From positions 1-64,000 of the forward strand of contig JAPKEJ010000006.1 in NCBI GenBank assembly GCA_028822155.1: a stretch of DNA of 64,000 bases, read 5' to 3'. The position numbers and the translations under genes were made by a program. This DNA comes from Porticoccaceae bacterium. Its GTDB lineage: Bacteria; Pseudomonadota; Gammaproteobacteria; Pseudomonadales; Porticoccaceae. The stretch's first letter is position 1. The number at the start of each line of letters is the position of its first letter. The notes below the pieces were generated by a model. The model was not told the DNA's origin. It did no database searches and saw only the letters and a program-made list of their open reading frames with translations. Of this stretch, positions 29,536-38,897 are shown piece after piece.

Positions 29536-30540
29536 GTGGCACCAGAGATTAACTTGTTTAATATTGGCCCCTATCATATTCATAACCAAACCGTGCTTGC
29601 ACCCATGGCAGGCGTGACCGATTTACCGTTCCGCCAACTGTGCAGAAAAATGGGCGCTGGTTTAGTCGTGTCTGAGATGGTAGCTGCCGATCCGGCTACG
29701 TGGTCAACCAGAAAGTCTCGACTGCGCGTGCAGTTTGGTGATGAACCTGCCCCGCGGTCAGTACAAATAGCTGGATACGATCCTCAAATGATGGCAGAAG
29801 CCGCTAGATTTAATGTCCAACAGGGTGCCGAGATTATTGATCTTAATATGGGGTGTCCTGCCAAGAAAGTATGTAAACGTGCCGCAGGATCAGCGCTACT
29901 GCAAAATCCAGAGCTAGTGAAAGATATCCTAGATGCCGTAGTTTCTGCCACCGACGTCCCTGTGACCTTGAAAATTCGTACTGGCTGGGACAGACAAAAC
30001 CGCAACGCGGTGACAATTGCAAAAATTGCAGAGGATGCCGGTGTTTCAGCTCTCGCCGTCCACGGCCGCACTCGTGCCTGCCGTTTCGTCGGCGAAGTTG
30101 AGTACGACACCATTGCCCAAGTAGTGGAAGCGGTATCTATTCCAGTACTAGCCAATGGCGACATAACGGATCCAGAAAAAGCCGTCTCTGTGCTTAAACA
30201 CACCGGAGCGGCTGCAGTAATGGTTGGACGAGCCGCTCAAGGTAACCCATGGATTTTTAACCAAATAAATCACTTTCTTAAATTTGGAGAACACCTAGCT
30301 CCGCCAAGCATGGAAGAGTGCGCCACCATTATGTCCAAACATTTACTTGCACTACATGAGTTTTATGGTGAAACCGGCGGGCTGCGTATTTCACGGAAAC
30401 ATATTGGTTGGTACATTAATCCACTGTCCGGTGGTAGAGACTTTACCCGTCAGTTCAATACCCTTGAAACCACCGAACAACAAAGAAAATTACTCCAAGC
30501 GTTTTTCTTCGAATCTCGCTATGAAGGAAAAGTCGCATGA
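29536..30540 (+). CDS. dusB: tRNA-dihydrouridine synthase B
   Basis: DusB reduces uridine to dihydrouridine in tRNA with FMN and NADPH. Typical parts are LAPMAGVTDLPFRQLC, the catalytic cysteine in DLNMGCPAKKVC, the lysine in TLKIRTGWD, and VHGRTR. The start is GTG at 29536. Length is 334 aa. Its stop overlaps the fis start (ATGA), the conserved dusB-fis operon. Confidence 0.95.
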   Translation: MAPEINLFNIGPYHIHNQTVLAPMAGVTDLPFRQLCRKMGAGLVVSEMVAADPATWSTRKSRLRVQFGDEPAPRSVQIAGYDPQMMAEAARFNVQQGAEIIDLNMGCPAKKVCKRAAGSALLQNPELVKDILDAVVSATDVPVTLKIRTGWDRQNRNAVTIAKIAEDAGVSALAVHGRTRACRFVGEVEYDTIAQVVEAVSIPVLANGDITDPEKAVSVLKHTGAAAVMVGRAAQGNPWIFNQINHFLKFGEHLAPPSMEECATIMSKHLLALHEFYGETGGLRISRKHIGWYINPLSGGRDFTRQFNTLETTEQQRKLLQAFFFESRYEGKVA

Positions 30541-30869
30541 GTTCTGCTAATGACACTAAGGTGTTAGATAAAAAAGACGTTAACAGCTACCTAACGACCC
30601 CAGACTATAATCCCCCGATTCACCAGCCAACAAAAGACACTCAAGATTCTTTAAGAGTTAGTGTGGCCGATGCTATGCAGCGTTATTTTGAAGACTTGGA
30701 TGGTCAAAGCACCGTCAATCTTTATGATTTGGTACTAGCTGAAGTCGAGGCACCACTGCTGGCGGCGGTAATGGCCTATACTCGGAAAAACCAAAGTAAA
30801 GCATGCAAAATACTCGGCCTTAACCGAGGCACTCTACGTAAAAAACTTAAACAATACGATCTTTTGTAA
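30537..30869 (+). CDS. fis: DNA-binding protein Fis
   Basis: Fis is a nucleoid protein that bends DNA and activates rRNA promoters in fast growth. The C-terminal helix-turn-helix [27 protein letters not shown] is nearly identical to the E. coli protein. The N-terminal activation region is longer than usual, giving 110 aa against 98. It is coupled to dusB. The rRNA-type promoters at 1-281 are natural candidate targets (inference). Confidence 0.96.
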   Translation: MSSANDTKVLDKKDVNSYLTTPDYNPPIHQPTKDTQDSLRVSVADAMQRYFEDLDGQSTVNLYDLVLAEVEAPLLAAVMAYTRKNQSKACKILGLNRGTLRKKLKQYDLL

Positions 30870-30886
30870 CCCAACTCGAGGACTCC

Positions 30887-32461
30887 ATGAGCGATCTAAA
30901 AAAAGTCACGCGCGCACTCATTAGCGTATCTGATAAAACTGGCATTGTTGATTTTGCCCGAGCTTTAACAGCTCAAAATGTAGCATTATTATCCACTGGA
31001 GGAACCTTCCGATTACTTAAAGAACATAACATCGCCGTCACTGAAGTCTCAGACTACACAGGTTTTCCAGAGATGATGGATGGCCGCGTGAAAACCCTGC
31101 ACCCAAAAGTTCATGGTGGTATTTTAGGTCGTCGTGGTACCGATGATGCTGTGATGGCAGAGCATTCGATTAAGCCTATCGATATGGTCATCGTTAATCT
31201 CTATCCCTTTGCAGCCACCGTTGCTGATCCTGATTGTACATTGCCAAATGCGATTGAAAATATCGATATCGGCGGGCCAACCATGGTTCGATCAGCGGCA
31301 AAAAACCATAAAGATGTGGCCATTGTCGTTAACAACAGTGACTACGCTATGGTCCTTGAGCAGATGCAGTCCAATGCTGGGCAACTTGATTACAACACTC
31401 GTTATGCCCTTATGGTCAAAGCCTTTGAGCACACAGCAGGCTATGACGGCATGATTGCTAATCATTTTGGCGCCCGAGATACCGACAATACTGCTCGTGA
31501 TTTTTCTGACACTTTTAATGTCCAGTATTTCAAAACCCAAGAAATGCGTTATGGTGAAAACCCTCATCAGAAGGCCGCCTTTTACACCGAGGCTAACCCT
31601 ACCGAGGCCAGTGTGGCCACTGCTGAACAGTTGCAAGGTAAAGAGCTATCGTTCAATAACATCGCCGACACTGATGCCGCGCTAGAATGCGTCAAACAAT
31701 TTGACCAGCCCGCCTGCGTTATCGTCAAACACGCCAACCCTTGTGGTGTATCAGTGGCGGCCGATATTGCTACAGCCTATGATCTAGCTTTTGCCACTGA
31801 CCCAGAATCTGCCTTCGGTGGCATTATTGCCTTTAACCGTGAGCTTGACGCCAAGACCGCGGAGGCTATTTGTGCAAAACAATTTGTTGAAGTCATTATT
31901 GCGCCCTCAGTATCGGCTGATGCTTTGGCTGTAGTGGCCACGAAGAAAAACGTCAGGCTTCTAGAATGCGGCACCTGGGGTGAGCAGCGTCCGCAAGACT
32001 TTGACTACAAACGCGTCAATGGAGGCCTGCTGATTCAAGACCGCGACAACGGCATGATTACTGAGCAAGACCTCAAAGTAGTGTCCAAAAGATTACCCAC
32101 AGCAAGTGAAATGACGGATATGTTGTTTGCTTGGAGGGTCGCCAAAATGGTCAAGTCTAACGCCATCATTTATGCCAAGAATAACCAAACCGTTGGCGTT
32201 GGCGCAGGCCAAATGAGCCGTATTAATAGTGCCCGGATTGCAGGCATTAAGGCTGAGCACGCAGGTCTTGACGTAGTAGGGGCTGTCATGGCATCTGATG
32301 CATTCTTCCCCTTCCGTGATGGTATTGATAATGCCGGTCAAGCAGGTATTAGCTGTATTATTCAGCCCGGTGGCTCAATGCGTGATGATGAAGTCATTGC
32401 TGCTGCAGATGAGCACGGTATCGCCATGGTATTCACTGGCATGCGCCACTTTAGGCACTGA
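30887..32461 (+). CDS. purH: Bifunctional AICAR formyltransferase / IMP cyclohydrolase
   Basis: PurH carries out the last two steps of IMP synthesis. The N-terminal IMP cyclohydrolase domain starts [19 protein letters not shown] and has [13 protein letters not shown]. The C-terminal formyltransferase domain has the catalytic KHANPCGV and the late [13 protein letters not shown]. Length is 524 aa. A strong terminator follows at once. purD, its usual next neighbour, is 6.4 kb downstream. Confidence 0.97.
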   Translation: MSDLKKVTRALISVSDKTGIVDFARALTAQNVALLSTGGTFRLLKEHNIAVTEVSDYTGFPEMMDGRVKTLHPKVHGGILGRRGTDDAVMAEHSIKPIDMVIVNLYPFAATVADPDCTLPNAIENIDIGGPTMVRSAAKNHKDVAIVVNNSDYAMVLEQMQSNAGQLDYNTRYALMVKAFEHTAGYDGMIANHFGARDTDNTARDFSDTFNVQYFKTQEMRYGENPHQKAAFYTEANPTEASVATAEQLQGKELSFNNIADTDAALECVKQFDQPACVIVKHANPCGVSVAADIATAYDLAFATDPESAFGGIIAFNRELDAKTAEAICAKQFVEVIIAPSVSADALAVVATKKNVRLLECGTWGEQRPQDFDYKRVNGGLLIQDRDNGMITEQDLKVVSKRLPTASEMTDMLFAWRVAKMVKSNAIIYAKNNQTVGVGAGQMSRINSARIAGIKAEHAGLDVVGAVMASDAFFPFRDGIDNAGQAGISCIIQPGGSMRDDEVIAAADEHGIAMVFTGMRHFRH

Positions 32462-32475
32462 GTCTTTTTACTTCA

Positions 32476-32514
32476 CCAATAAAAAAGCCCTCTTTATGCG
32501 GGCTTTTTTATTGG
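32476..32514. terminator. Bidirectional terminator between purH and the sulfatase gene
   Basis: CCAATAAAAAAGCCC and GGGCTTTTTTATTGG form a perfect 15-bp stem with a 9-base loop (TCTTTATGC). The run of T on one arm and of A on the other lets it work as an intrinsic terminator in both directions. This suits the convergent genes. Confidence 0.9.
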
Positions 32515-32527
32515 CTAGGGTTTGGCT

Positions 32528-33943
32528 CTACTGGTCAGGCGCTCCAGCGTCTTCAGCAATGGAGACTTGATGCTCCTCAATTACTTGCCATAAAGGCGTA
32601 TCGACCCAAGTATCATCTAAATAGAACTTTTCTGGTTCTTCTTCTTTGGGATCTACAATTAGATTATAAATTGAAGGGTAAGCCATGTTTTGAATCGCAT
32701 AGCTCTTTTCATCGATCTCCTTCAGTAACATTTTCCAGTTACGCCATTTCACGCCAAATAGCTCATTACCGATATAAATAATGACTGATTCTCGTGCTGA
32801 TTTTGCGGCTGCACCCATCAAAAATTTAGTCTGGTCAACCCCGTCTAGTACTCTATCTGTGGGAACAACACCACCCACCAAATTAGCCAAGGTAGGAAAT
32901 ACATCAATTAAATGAACAATATCATTAGACACCTGTCGCGCTGGTATTTTACCCGGATAACGAATAAGAAAAGGGACTCGCAATGAGCCTTCATAAGGTG
33001 AGAACATGGTTCCTCGCCAAGGTCCAGTAAAACCAAATGAGCGCTTTATACCCTCCCGACCATTGTCAGAGGTAAAGATAAAAATCGTATTATCCTTCAG
33101 TCCAAGATCATCAACCGTTGCAAGTAGTTCGCCTATATAAGCATCAGTTTGGGCTAACACATCGGCAAAACTGCCATTGCCTGTTTTACCCTTGAAGTCA
33201 GGATGCGCATCAACCGGCTCATGGGTCTGGGTATACGGCAAATAAGCAAAAAATGGTTGCTTGGTTTTCGCTTTGCGCTTCATGAAATCTAACGCGTGGT
33301 CAGTGATTTCTCGGTCAATAGTCGCGCGCTTAGCGCGGCCATAGACCTCACCCTTTTTAGGCTTCTCATTGCGTTTTGACGTCATTATGCGGGTAAATTC
33401 CACACCTGCATCTTTCTGAAAACTGTCACTGTCAGGCCAAAACGCTTGATCTGACGAATTGGGAATACCATACCATTCATCAAACCCTTGATCCGTTGGG
33501 TAGCGCCCTTCAGCGTCACCCAAGTGCCACTTACCAAACATGCCAGTGGCATATCCAGTGTCTGAAAGCATTTCTGCTAGAGTAATTTCCCAAGGTGTAA
33601 TGCCATACCAAATACCTCTAGGCGGGCCCTCTGGCTGCTGACGCGTTCGAATACCATAGCGGCCTGTCATCAAGGCAGCACGTGATGGCGTGCATTCAGC
33701 TTCGACATTAAAATTGGTTAACTGAAATCCTTCCGCTCCAATGCTATCAATATTCGGTGTTGGCGCGCCACGCAAAACACCCCCACCATAAACACCAATT
33801 TCGCCATAACCAAAGTTATCCATCACCACCAATACAATATTCGGCTTTTCAGTGCTGTTTACGGCAAACGCAGTAAGTGGCAATGACATCATAAGTACTA
33901 GTAAAAAAGCTAAGCTTCTCTGACTGCTAAGTTGACTACACAT
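32528..33943 (-). CDS. Exported arylsulfatase-type sulfatase
   Basis: This type I sulfatase hydrolyses sulfate esters. The signal peptide spans about residues 1-27 (SLAFLLVLMMSLPLTAFA). The signature CTPSRAALMTGRYG near residue 86 has the cysteine converted to formylglycine by FGE. Metal ligands are in VVMDNFGYGEIG and FTSDNG. Length is 471 aa. No formylglycine-generating enzyme or carbohydrate-use gene is in the window, so the substrate is open. It could be an algal polysaccharide, a steroid or a small aryl sulfate. A 157-bp gap separates it from the amidohydrolase on the same strand. Confidence 0.88.
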   Translation of the reverse strand: MCSQLSSQRSLAFLLVLMMSLPLTAFAVNSTEKPNIVLVVMDNFGYGEIGVYGGGVLRGAPTPNIDSIGAEGFQLTNFNVEAECTPSRAALMTGRYGIRTRQQPEGPPRGIWYGITPWEITLAEMLSDTGYATGMFGKWHLGDAEGRYPTDQGFDEWYGIPNSSDQAFWPDSDSFQKDAGVEFTRIMTSKRNEKPKKGEVYGRAKRATIDREITDHALDFMKRKAKTKQPFFAYLPYTQTHEPVDAHPDFKGKTGNGSFADVLAQTDAYIGELLATVDDLGLKDNTIFIFTSDNGREGIKRSFGFTGPWRGTMFSPYEGSLRVPFLIRYPGKIPARQVSNDIVHLIDVFPTLANLVGGVVPTDRVLDGVDQTKFLMGAAAKSARESVIIYIGNELFGVKWRNWKMLLKEIDEKSYAIQNMAYPSIYNLIVDPKEEEPEKFYLDDTWVDTPLWQVIEEHQVSIAEDAGAPDQ

Positions 33944-34100
33944 CTATGCCTCCATTAATTTTCTTCTGGTCTAAAAGACTAGGAACCTATATGGTTTTCT
34001 AATCAGTATAGGGCGCGCTTGCAAATTAACAATATTAGCCGATAGGGAACAATGACTCCCACGGCAAGTTTTATCTCTATTGTTAAAGCGCCCTACTTAC

Positions 34101-35615
34101 TTAATCTCGTAGCGGTTTGACGTGGAATTCCCAGTCTGCATGATCAGCTGGCCCAGCAGGCCCTATTTTGCCTTTAGCTGAATTTAGCAAAGCCTTTGGA
34201 TTATGAACCACACCCTCCTTCACTACAATCCTAATACTGCGCGTAGCCTTAATATCCTTTAAGGGGTTACCTTTAACCACCAACAGGTCGGCAAATTTTC
34301 CAGTTTCGACTGAACCGAGGCGATCTGCAACACCAAGGGCGACAGCACCGTTTATGGTGGCGGCTTTCAGAACAACAATCGGAGGCAATCCTGCATAGGT
34401 CATAGCGAGTAATTCTCTGTGATAGGCAAAACCCGGGAGCATACTGGTATAGACCGGCTCATCAGTACCAACAACCAAAAGATGTTTACCTCCTGCTTTA
34501 TAAAGCGTCATTAGTTCGATTACCCGCTGGTTATACTCCCTTTCTTCTGACTCGGGTAACGGTGGACCACGCTGCAAAAGAAGAGTCTGCGTGTAGGGAG
34601 TGAAATATTTTGATTCATCGGCCCAGCTCATTTCAGAGGGATAATCCTTGCGCAAATTAATGCCACCGTACATCTGCAAGTTCGCGTCATAATAAACCTG
34701 ATGTTCTATCATCAGATCTACTATCTCATGCATTTCTGCACTTCTTGGATCATCACTTCCAAGGGCGAGAGTGAGTTGGTGCTCAATACGATCCATACCC
34801 ATTAGGATGGCATCGCGCGTGGAGACATCATATTCAACATCGTAGTTAGCAAGATGCCCGGTGGTTGTTATGTCATTCTTATGTGCTTGTTGAATAATGA
34901 TCTTTGCCTCACCCGGCGTTGCCTGCTTTATCTTGAGACTGATAACACCTTGTTGGGCCCACTTATCAACCTCGTCCCTGATCTCTTTTTCGGTGATGTT
35001 ATTTGGCCAGGCTGCACATTCATCAGCTGCCACCCTGACTTGATACTCACAGCGAAAGGCACCAAAGTAGGGACCAGATACAAATAAGTGCGGCCCAATA
35101 GCGCGGCCTGCTTCAATTAGATCTCGCTGGGCAATGACGCGCTCAGGATAAAATTCCCCCGCTGACCATGTGGCGGTTACGCCGTTGGCTAGAAATACAA
35201 TACCGTTATAAACGACTTCCTCCGCACGACCTTTGTCAATGAGATCTAGATTGTAGTGTGCATGCAAGTCGATGAGGCCAGGTAGAATTGTTTCTGACTC
35301 GGCTAACTCGATAACTCGGGCGGGCGTTGAACTTTGTTGATTAGCAGGAACATCGACGCCGACTATTTTGCCATCTTGAATAAGTATACCGCTGTTGCGA
35401 CGGCGATCGTCGCTGATGCCATCAAATAACCAGCCTCCACGAATCAACAACGATCCCGTCGCTGCTACAGCATCCTTATCGCTAGCCAGGGCCGGTGTGA
35501 AACCAGCCAGCACAAAAACTGTGTAGACAAAAAACCTTAAAGAATATCGCGTGCTAGGCGTATTATCCCAGGGACGGTCGGCTGAACCTAAACTACTTAA
35601 AATATTACGCTTCAT
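34101..35615 (-). CDS. Exported amidohydrolase family protein (imidazolonepropionase-like)
   Basis: This metal-dependent hydrolase has 504 aa and a probable signal sequence near residues 25-45 (FFVYTVFVLAGFTPALA). The HxH metal motif is in LIDLHAHYNLDL. A lysine lies in SLKIKQA, further histidines in TTGHLAN and RIEHQ, and the catalytic aspartate in VVGTDEPVY. The C-terminal SVETGKFADLLVVKGNPL is typical of the superfamily. Known relatives act on dipeptides, cyclic amides or xenobiotics. The substrate cannot be read from sequence. It neighbours an exported sulfatase. Confidence 0.82.
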   Translation of the reverse strand: MKRNILSSLGSADRPWDNTPSTRYSLRFFVYTVFVLAGFTPALASDKDAVAATGSLLIRGGWLFDGISDDRRRNSGILIQDGKIVGVDVPANQQSSTPARVIELAESETILPGLIDLHAHYNLDLIDKGRAEEVVYNGIVFLANGVTATWSAGEFYPERVIAQRDLIEAGRAIGPHLFVSGPYFGAFRCEYQVRVAADECAAWPNNITEKEIRDEVDKWAQQGVISLKIKQATPGEAKIIIQQAHKNDITTTGHLANYDVEYDVSTRDAILMGMDRIEHQLTLALGSDDPRSAEMHEIVDLMIEHQVYYDANLQMYGGINLRKDYPSEMSWADESKYFTPYTQTLLLQRGPPLPESEEREYNQRVIELMTLYKAGGKHLLVVGTDEPVYTSMLPGFAYHRELLAMTYAGLPPIVVLKAATINGAVALGVADRLGSVETGKFADLLVVKGNPLKDIKATRSIRIVVKEGVVHNPKALLNSAKGKIGPAGPADHADWEFHVKPLRD

Positions 35616-35656
35616 AATTAATACTTCCTCTCACAAATAGGGGCTGTATAAAGGAA

Positions 35657-36120
35657 TCAAAAAAAACCATCGTCTATTAGGCTATACAAGCTAAGCGCTA
35701 GGACTATGGGATACATGCCCGGCTCATAATCATTGTTTATAGCAGCGATCTTAAGGGCAGCAAACTTAGCAAAGAACGGCGCTGATTTTTGGCTTGCTTC
35801 AATATTAACCAAAGTCACCCCTGAATCACTCGCCGCAGCAGAGATTCGACTTATAATAACCGAACCAAGACCCAACCCTTATGAGCGTGGGTTCGGTAAA
35901 ATCCAATTGAGACTTTTTTGCTGTAAACCATGTTCTGAAAGCCCAAAAGCGCCGGTGACTTTATCTTCAGTTAAGCACAATTCGTAGTCAAATGGGTTGG
36001 CGTCAAGAAAATCTGCATAATCGACACGTTCATTAGATGCGAAAACTCAGGACAATTCACATTAAAGAGTTCAAGACAGACGGACTTATAGCTCGACGCG
36101 TATGGCCTACAAGTGACGTT
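35657..36120 (-). pseudogene. Decayed GNAT-family acetyltransferase gene
   Basis: Reading the minus strand from 36120, one frame gives NVTCRPYASSYKSVCLELFN..NCPEF. After a one-base shift at an AAAA run (36042-36045 on plus) the next frame continues FASNERVDYADFLDANP to LNWILPNPRS. An in-frame TAA (35879-35881) then interrupts the acetyl-CoA loop, which resumes GLGLGSVIISRI and VNIEASQKSAPFFAKF. This order matches a complete GNAT protein of about 150 aa. There is no ATG or GTG at the expected start. The track ORFs 35657-35875 (-) and 35733-35987 (+) are a fragment and a shadow of it. It fills the 35616-36173 gap. Confidence 0.75.
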
Positions 36121-36173
36121 TGCTACCGTATGATTACCCTGTGATGGTGGATGAGGTCCTGACTGGCTTAGTG

Positions 36174-37250
36174 CTACGCCTTAGTAGCTGCGAAATAACC
36201 GCGAATGAGGTCACAGAAATCTTCACGCTGGATGTCTTGGGTCACAAAGGAGGTCACAAGCCGCGCAAACATCTCATCCTCAGCTATTGTGATATTGGGC
36301 GGCAAGGTGTCGATATACCAGTCATAAAATTCTGCACCGGCAGCCTGTAAATGATCTGCCAACCCCTTGGGCATGATGACAAAGAGCTCGTTTGATTCCA
36401 CCGGCCAGGCTAATGTTAGGCCATCAATAGCTGCTATTGCCTCAGCTAGCTTGGCCGCTTGAGTATTGGCATGCTGGGCTAACTCAAGCCAGTGGTCGTC
36501 TTGTAACCAGCCGACCATTTGCGCTCCAAATAGTCTCCCCTTAGATAGTAAGTGACCTGCACGCTTGCGACGATGGCTAAAGGTCTGAGCTAGGTCTTTA
36601 TTAAAAAATATAACGACCTCGGCACTTAGCGCGCCACATTTGGTGGCTCCAAGACAGAGTACGTCGACGCCTGCCTTCCATGACAACTCTGCGGGGCTGC
36701 ATTGCAGCGAGGCAACAGCATTGGCAAACCTTGCCCCGTCCATGTGGACGCTTAGGCCATTGTCTTTAGCTATGCTACTAAGCGCCGAAACTTGCTCTGG
36801 TGTGTAGACAAGGCCCGATTCGCTGGCCTGAGTAATACTTAATGCAGTTGCTCGCACATTGTGGGGGTAGTCGGTCCCTATTGTTTGAAAATAGTCTTGC
36901 AGGTGTTTTGGGCTGATTTTGCCTTCACCCTGAGAAATAGACCGCATGCGTGCGCCACCGGTAAATAGTTCTGGAGCGGTGGACTCATCCAAAATAATAT
37001 GAGCATTGTTATGGCAGAGTATGGCCTCCCAAGGTTGTACCATGCACGACAAGGCCAGTGAGTTTGCCGCGGTGCCGGTAGCCACAAAATAGGCCTCCAG
37101 ATCACATTCAAATAAGGTCTTTAGAGCCTCTATGGCCTTATCAGTCCACTGGTCATCACCATAACCATGGGTATAACCACTGTTAGCCTGGGTTAGCATC
37201 TCTAGTACCTGTGAAGATGCGCCGGTTTGATTATCACTGCCAAAATACAT
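36174..37250 (-). CDS. Low-specificity L-threonine aldolase family PLP enzyme
   Basis: This beta-eliminating lyase family enzyme cleaves L-threonine and allo-threonine to glycine and acetaldehyde. The N-terminus MYFGSDNQTGASSQVLEML and ATGTAANSLALS are typical. SVHMDGARFANA carries the PLP-contacting aspartate, and the Schiff-base lysine is in LGATKCGAL near residue 204. Length is 358 aa. It is 29 bp downstream of the photolyase gene on the same strand and may share its transcript. Confidence 0.88.
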   Translation of the reverse strand: MYFGSDNQTGASSQVLEMLTQANSGYTHGYGDDQWTDKAIEALKTLFECDLEAYFVATGTAANSLALSCMVQPWEAILCHNNAHIILDESTAPELFTGGARMRSISQGEGKISPKHLQDYFQTIGTDYPHNVRATALSITQASESGLVYTPEQVSALSSIAKDNGLSVHMDGARFANAVASLQCSPAELSWKAGVDVLCLGATKCGALSAEVVIFFNKDLAQTFSHRRKRAGHLLSKGRLFGAQMVGWLQDDHWLELAQHANTQAAKLAEAIAAIDGLTLAWPVESNELFVIMPKGLADHLQAAGAEFYDWYIDTLPPNITIAEDEMFARLVTSFVTQDIQREDFCDLIRGYFAATKA

Positions 37251-37279
37251 TGTAAAGCTCCGCTAAAAAATGAGACCCA

Positions 37280-38704
37280 TTAACTGTCTGTAGGCTGAAT
37301 TTTAGTCACTCCAAAGGCCGCTAGTGCTCGCTCTCTGGATTCCTTAATGTCCATTATAGGTGCTGGGTAGTTATTGCCAATGTCCACACCAGCCGCAGTG
37401 AGAACCTCAGAGGGTGCCAACCATGGCGCATGAATATGTTTTTCTGGCATATCCGCAAGCTCTGGCACATATCGGCGAATGTAGTTGCCCTGCTTGTCGA
37501 ACTTTTCACTCTGGGTAATGGGATTAAAGATTCTAAAGAAAGGGGCAGCGTCTGCACCGGACCCAGCGATCCACTGCCAGCCAGCACTATTGCTGGCAAG
37601 GTCTGCATCAACTAAGCAATCCCAAAACCATTGCTCACCCTTATGCCAGTGTATGAGTAAATTCTTTACCAAGAATGAGCCAACCACCATGCGCACGCGG
37701 TTGTGCATGTAACCGGTGGTATAAAGTTCACGCATACCTGCATCTACCAATGGGTAACCTGTTTTACCCTGCTGCCAAGCTTTTAAATCAGCGTCGGTGT
37801 TCTCTGCCCAAGGGAAAAGATTAAAGCGTACTTGCAAGTTGTCGGTTGGCAACGTAGGGAAATGGTAGAGCAAATAGTAAGAAAACTCGCGCCAACCTAG
37901 CTCACTCATAAAGGTATCTAAGCTTTGCTCATTGGTAATAAAGGCTCCTGCTTCTGCCGCACGATGCCACGCTATGTTGGGTGATATTTGACCAAAATGC
38001 AGGTAGGGAGACAATCGTGATACGTTCTGTTTATCTGGGAAATTTCGGCCTTCGCGGTAGTCTTGTAACTCGTCCATGACGAACTCATCAAGGCGTTCAT
38101 GAGCGGCTCCTTCGCTAATATCCCAACGCGCCTTCATATGCTCGTCCCAGTTAATTTTAGGCAGCAAATTTAAGTCTTTTAGCAGTAGTGAGTGGACACT
38201 ATTTTTATTTAAGTTGATGCCTACTGGTGGTGCCAATGGCCGGCGTGGGGCAGTAACAGAAAGACAACCACGACGATAATAAGGGGTGAATACTTTGTAG
38301 GGAGTGCCATCTTTTTTAAGCACTTGCCAAGGTTCCCACAGCAGCGACCCATTGAAACTTTGCACCTCAAGACCATCGTCTTTGAGCGCTGTTTTAAGGG
38401 TGGCATCGCGAGTAATACGCCAAGGCTCATAACAACGATTCCAAGTGATAGCTGCGGCGCCGGTTTGCGCGGCAAGGTCACGAAGGATGGTTAGTGCATC
38501 ACCCTGAAAAAGCTGTAAACCTTGCTTGAGAGAATCGTTTAGATCTTCCAACGCATGATGCAGCCACCAGCGGCTAGCGCCTCCCATTTTCCAGTTTTCG
38601 GCTCCTTGATCATCAAGAATATAGACCGGAATAATCTCACCCCGCTCGCAAGCGGCGCAGAGTGCTGGGTTGTCGGCAAGCCTTAGATCTTGACGAAACC
38701 ACAT
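37280..38704 (-). CDS. phrB: Deoxyribodipyrimidine photolyase (cryptochrome/photolyase family)
   Basis: This enzyme repairs cyclobutane pyrimidine dimers with blue light, FAD and an antenna cofactor. The N-terminal domain begins WFRQDLRLADNPAL. The FAD-binding C-terminal domain has ELGWREFSYYLLYHFP, the GMRELYTTGYMHNRVRM segment and the electron-transfer tryptophans (WDCLVDADLASNSAGWQW). Length is 474 aa. The only ATG places Met directly before WFRQ, so the first beta strand is about 4-5 residues shorter than in E. coli PhrB. The frame is open a further 20 codons upstream without an ATG, GTG or TTG. Confidence 0.93.
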   Translation of the reverse strand: MWFRQDLRLADNPALCAACERGEIIPVYILDDQGAENWKMGGASRWWLHHALEDLNDSLKQGLQLFQGDALTILRDLAAQTGAAAITWNRCYEPWRITRDATLKTALKDDGLEVQSFNGSLLWEPWQVLKKDGTPYKVFTPYYRRGCLSVTAPRRPLAPPVGINLNKNSVHSLLLKDLNLLPKINWDEHMKARWDISEGAAHERLDEFVMDELQDYREGRNFPDKQNVSRLSPYLHFGQISPNIAWHRAAEAGAFITNEQSLDTFMSELGWREFSYYLLYHFPTLPTDNLQVRFNLFPWAENTDADLKAWQQGKTGYPLVDAGMRELYTTGYMHNRVRMVVGSFLVKNLLIHWHKGEQWFWDCLVDADLASNSAGWQWIAGSGADAAPFFRIFNPITQSEKFDKQGNYIRRYVPELADMPEKHIHAPWLAPSEVLTAAGVDIGNNYPAPIMDIKESRERALAAFGVTKIQPTDS

Positions 38705-38757
38705 GATCGTTGGTGTATTCGATTGTTGTAATTCAGCGATGGAGTATATCCTCTGTG

Positions 38758-38782
38758 GTAATTTTTGTTATATGAAAATTAC
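38758..38782. promoter_or_regulatory. Inverted repeat in the photolyase-purD divergent region
   Basis: GTAATTTT and AAAATTAC form a perfect 8-bp inverted repeat with a 9-base AT-rich centre, 54 bp upstream of the photolyase start. It could be an operator for the photolyase or purD promoter. TATAAT-like -10 boxes lie at about 38834 and just before purD. Confidence 0.35.
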
Positions 38783-38897
38783 GACTTAGACGCACATTTA
38801 GATTGGTCTTGTTAGCGACACGGTATCACAAATTATATAATCCCAGCCGTGCAGTCTGTTATAATTTTTTTCTCAAATTTTGCTTGGAAATAACACA

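Noticed and set aside
29784-30203. 139-aa minus-strand ORF inside dusB
   Set aside because: It lies wholly inside the well-supported dusB frame and has no known domain, so it is a shadow.
35733-35987. 84-aa plus-strand ORF in the gap before the threonine aldolase gene
   Set aside because: It is the antisense shadow of the GNAT pseudogene, whose minus-strand frames give recognisable acetyltransferase motifs.
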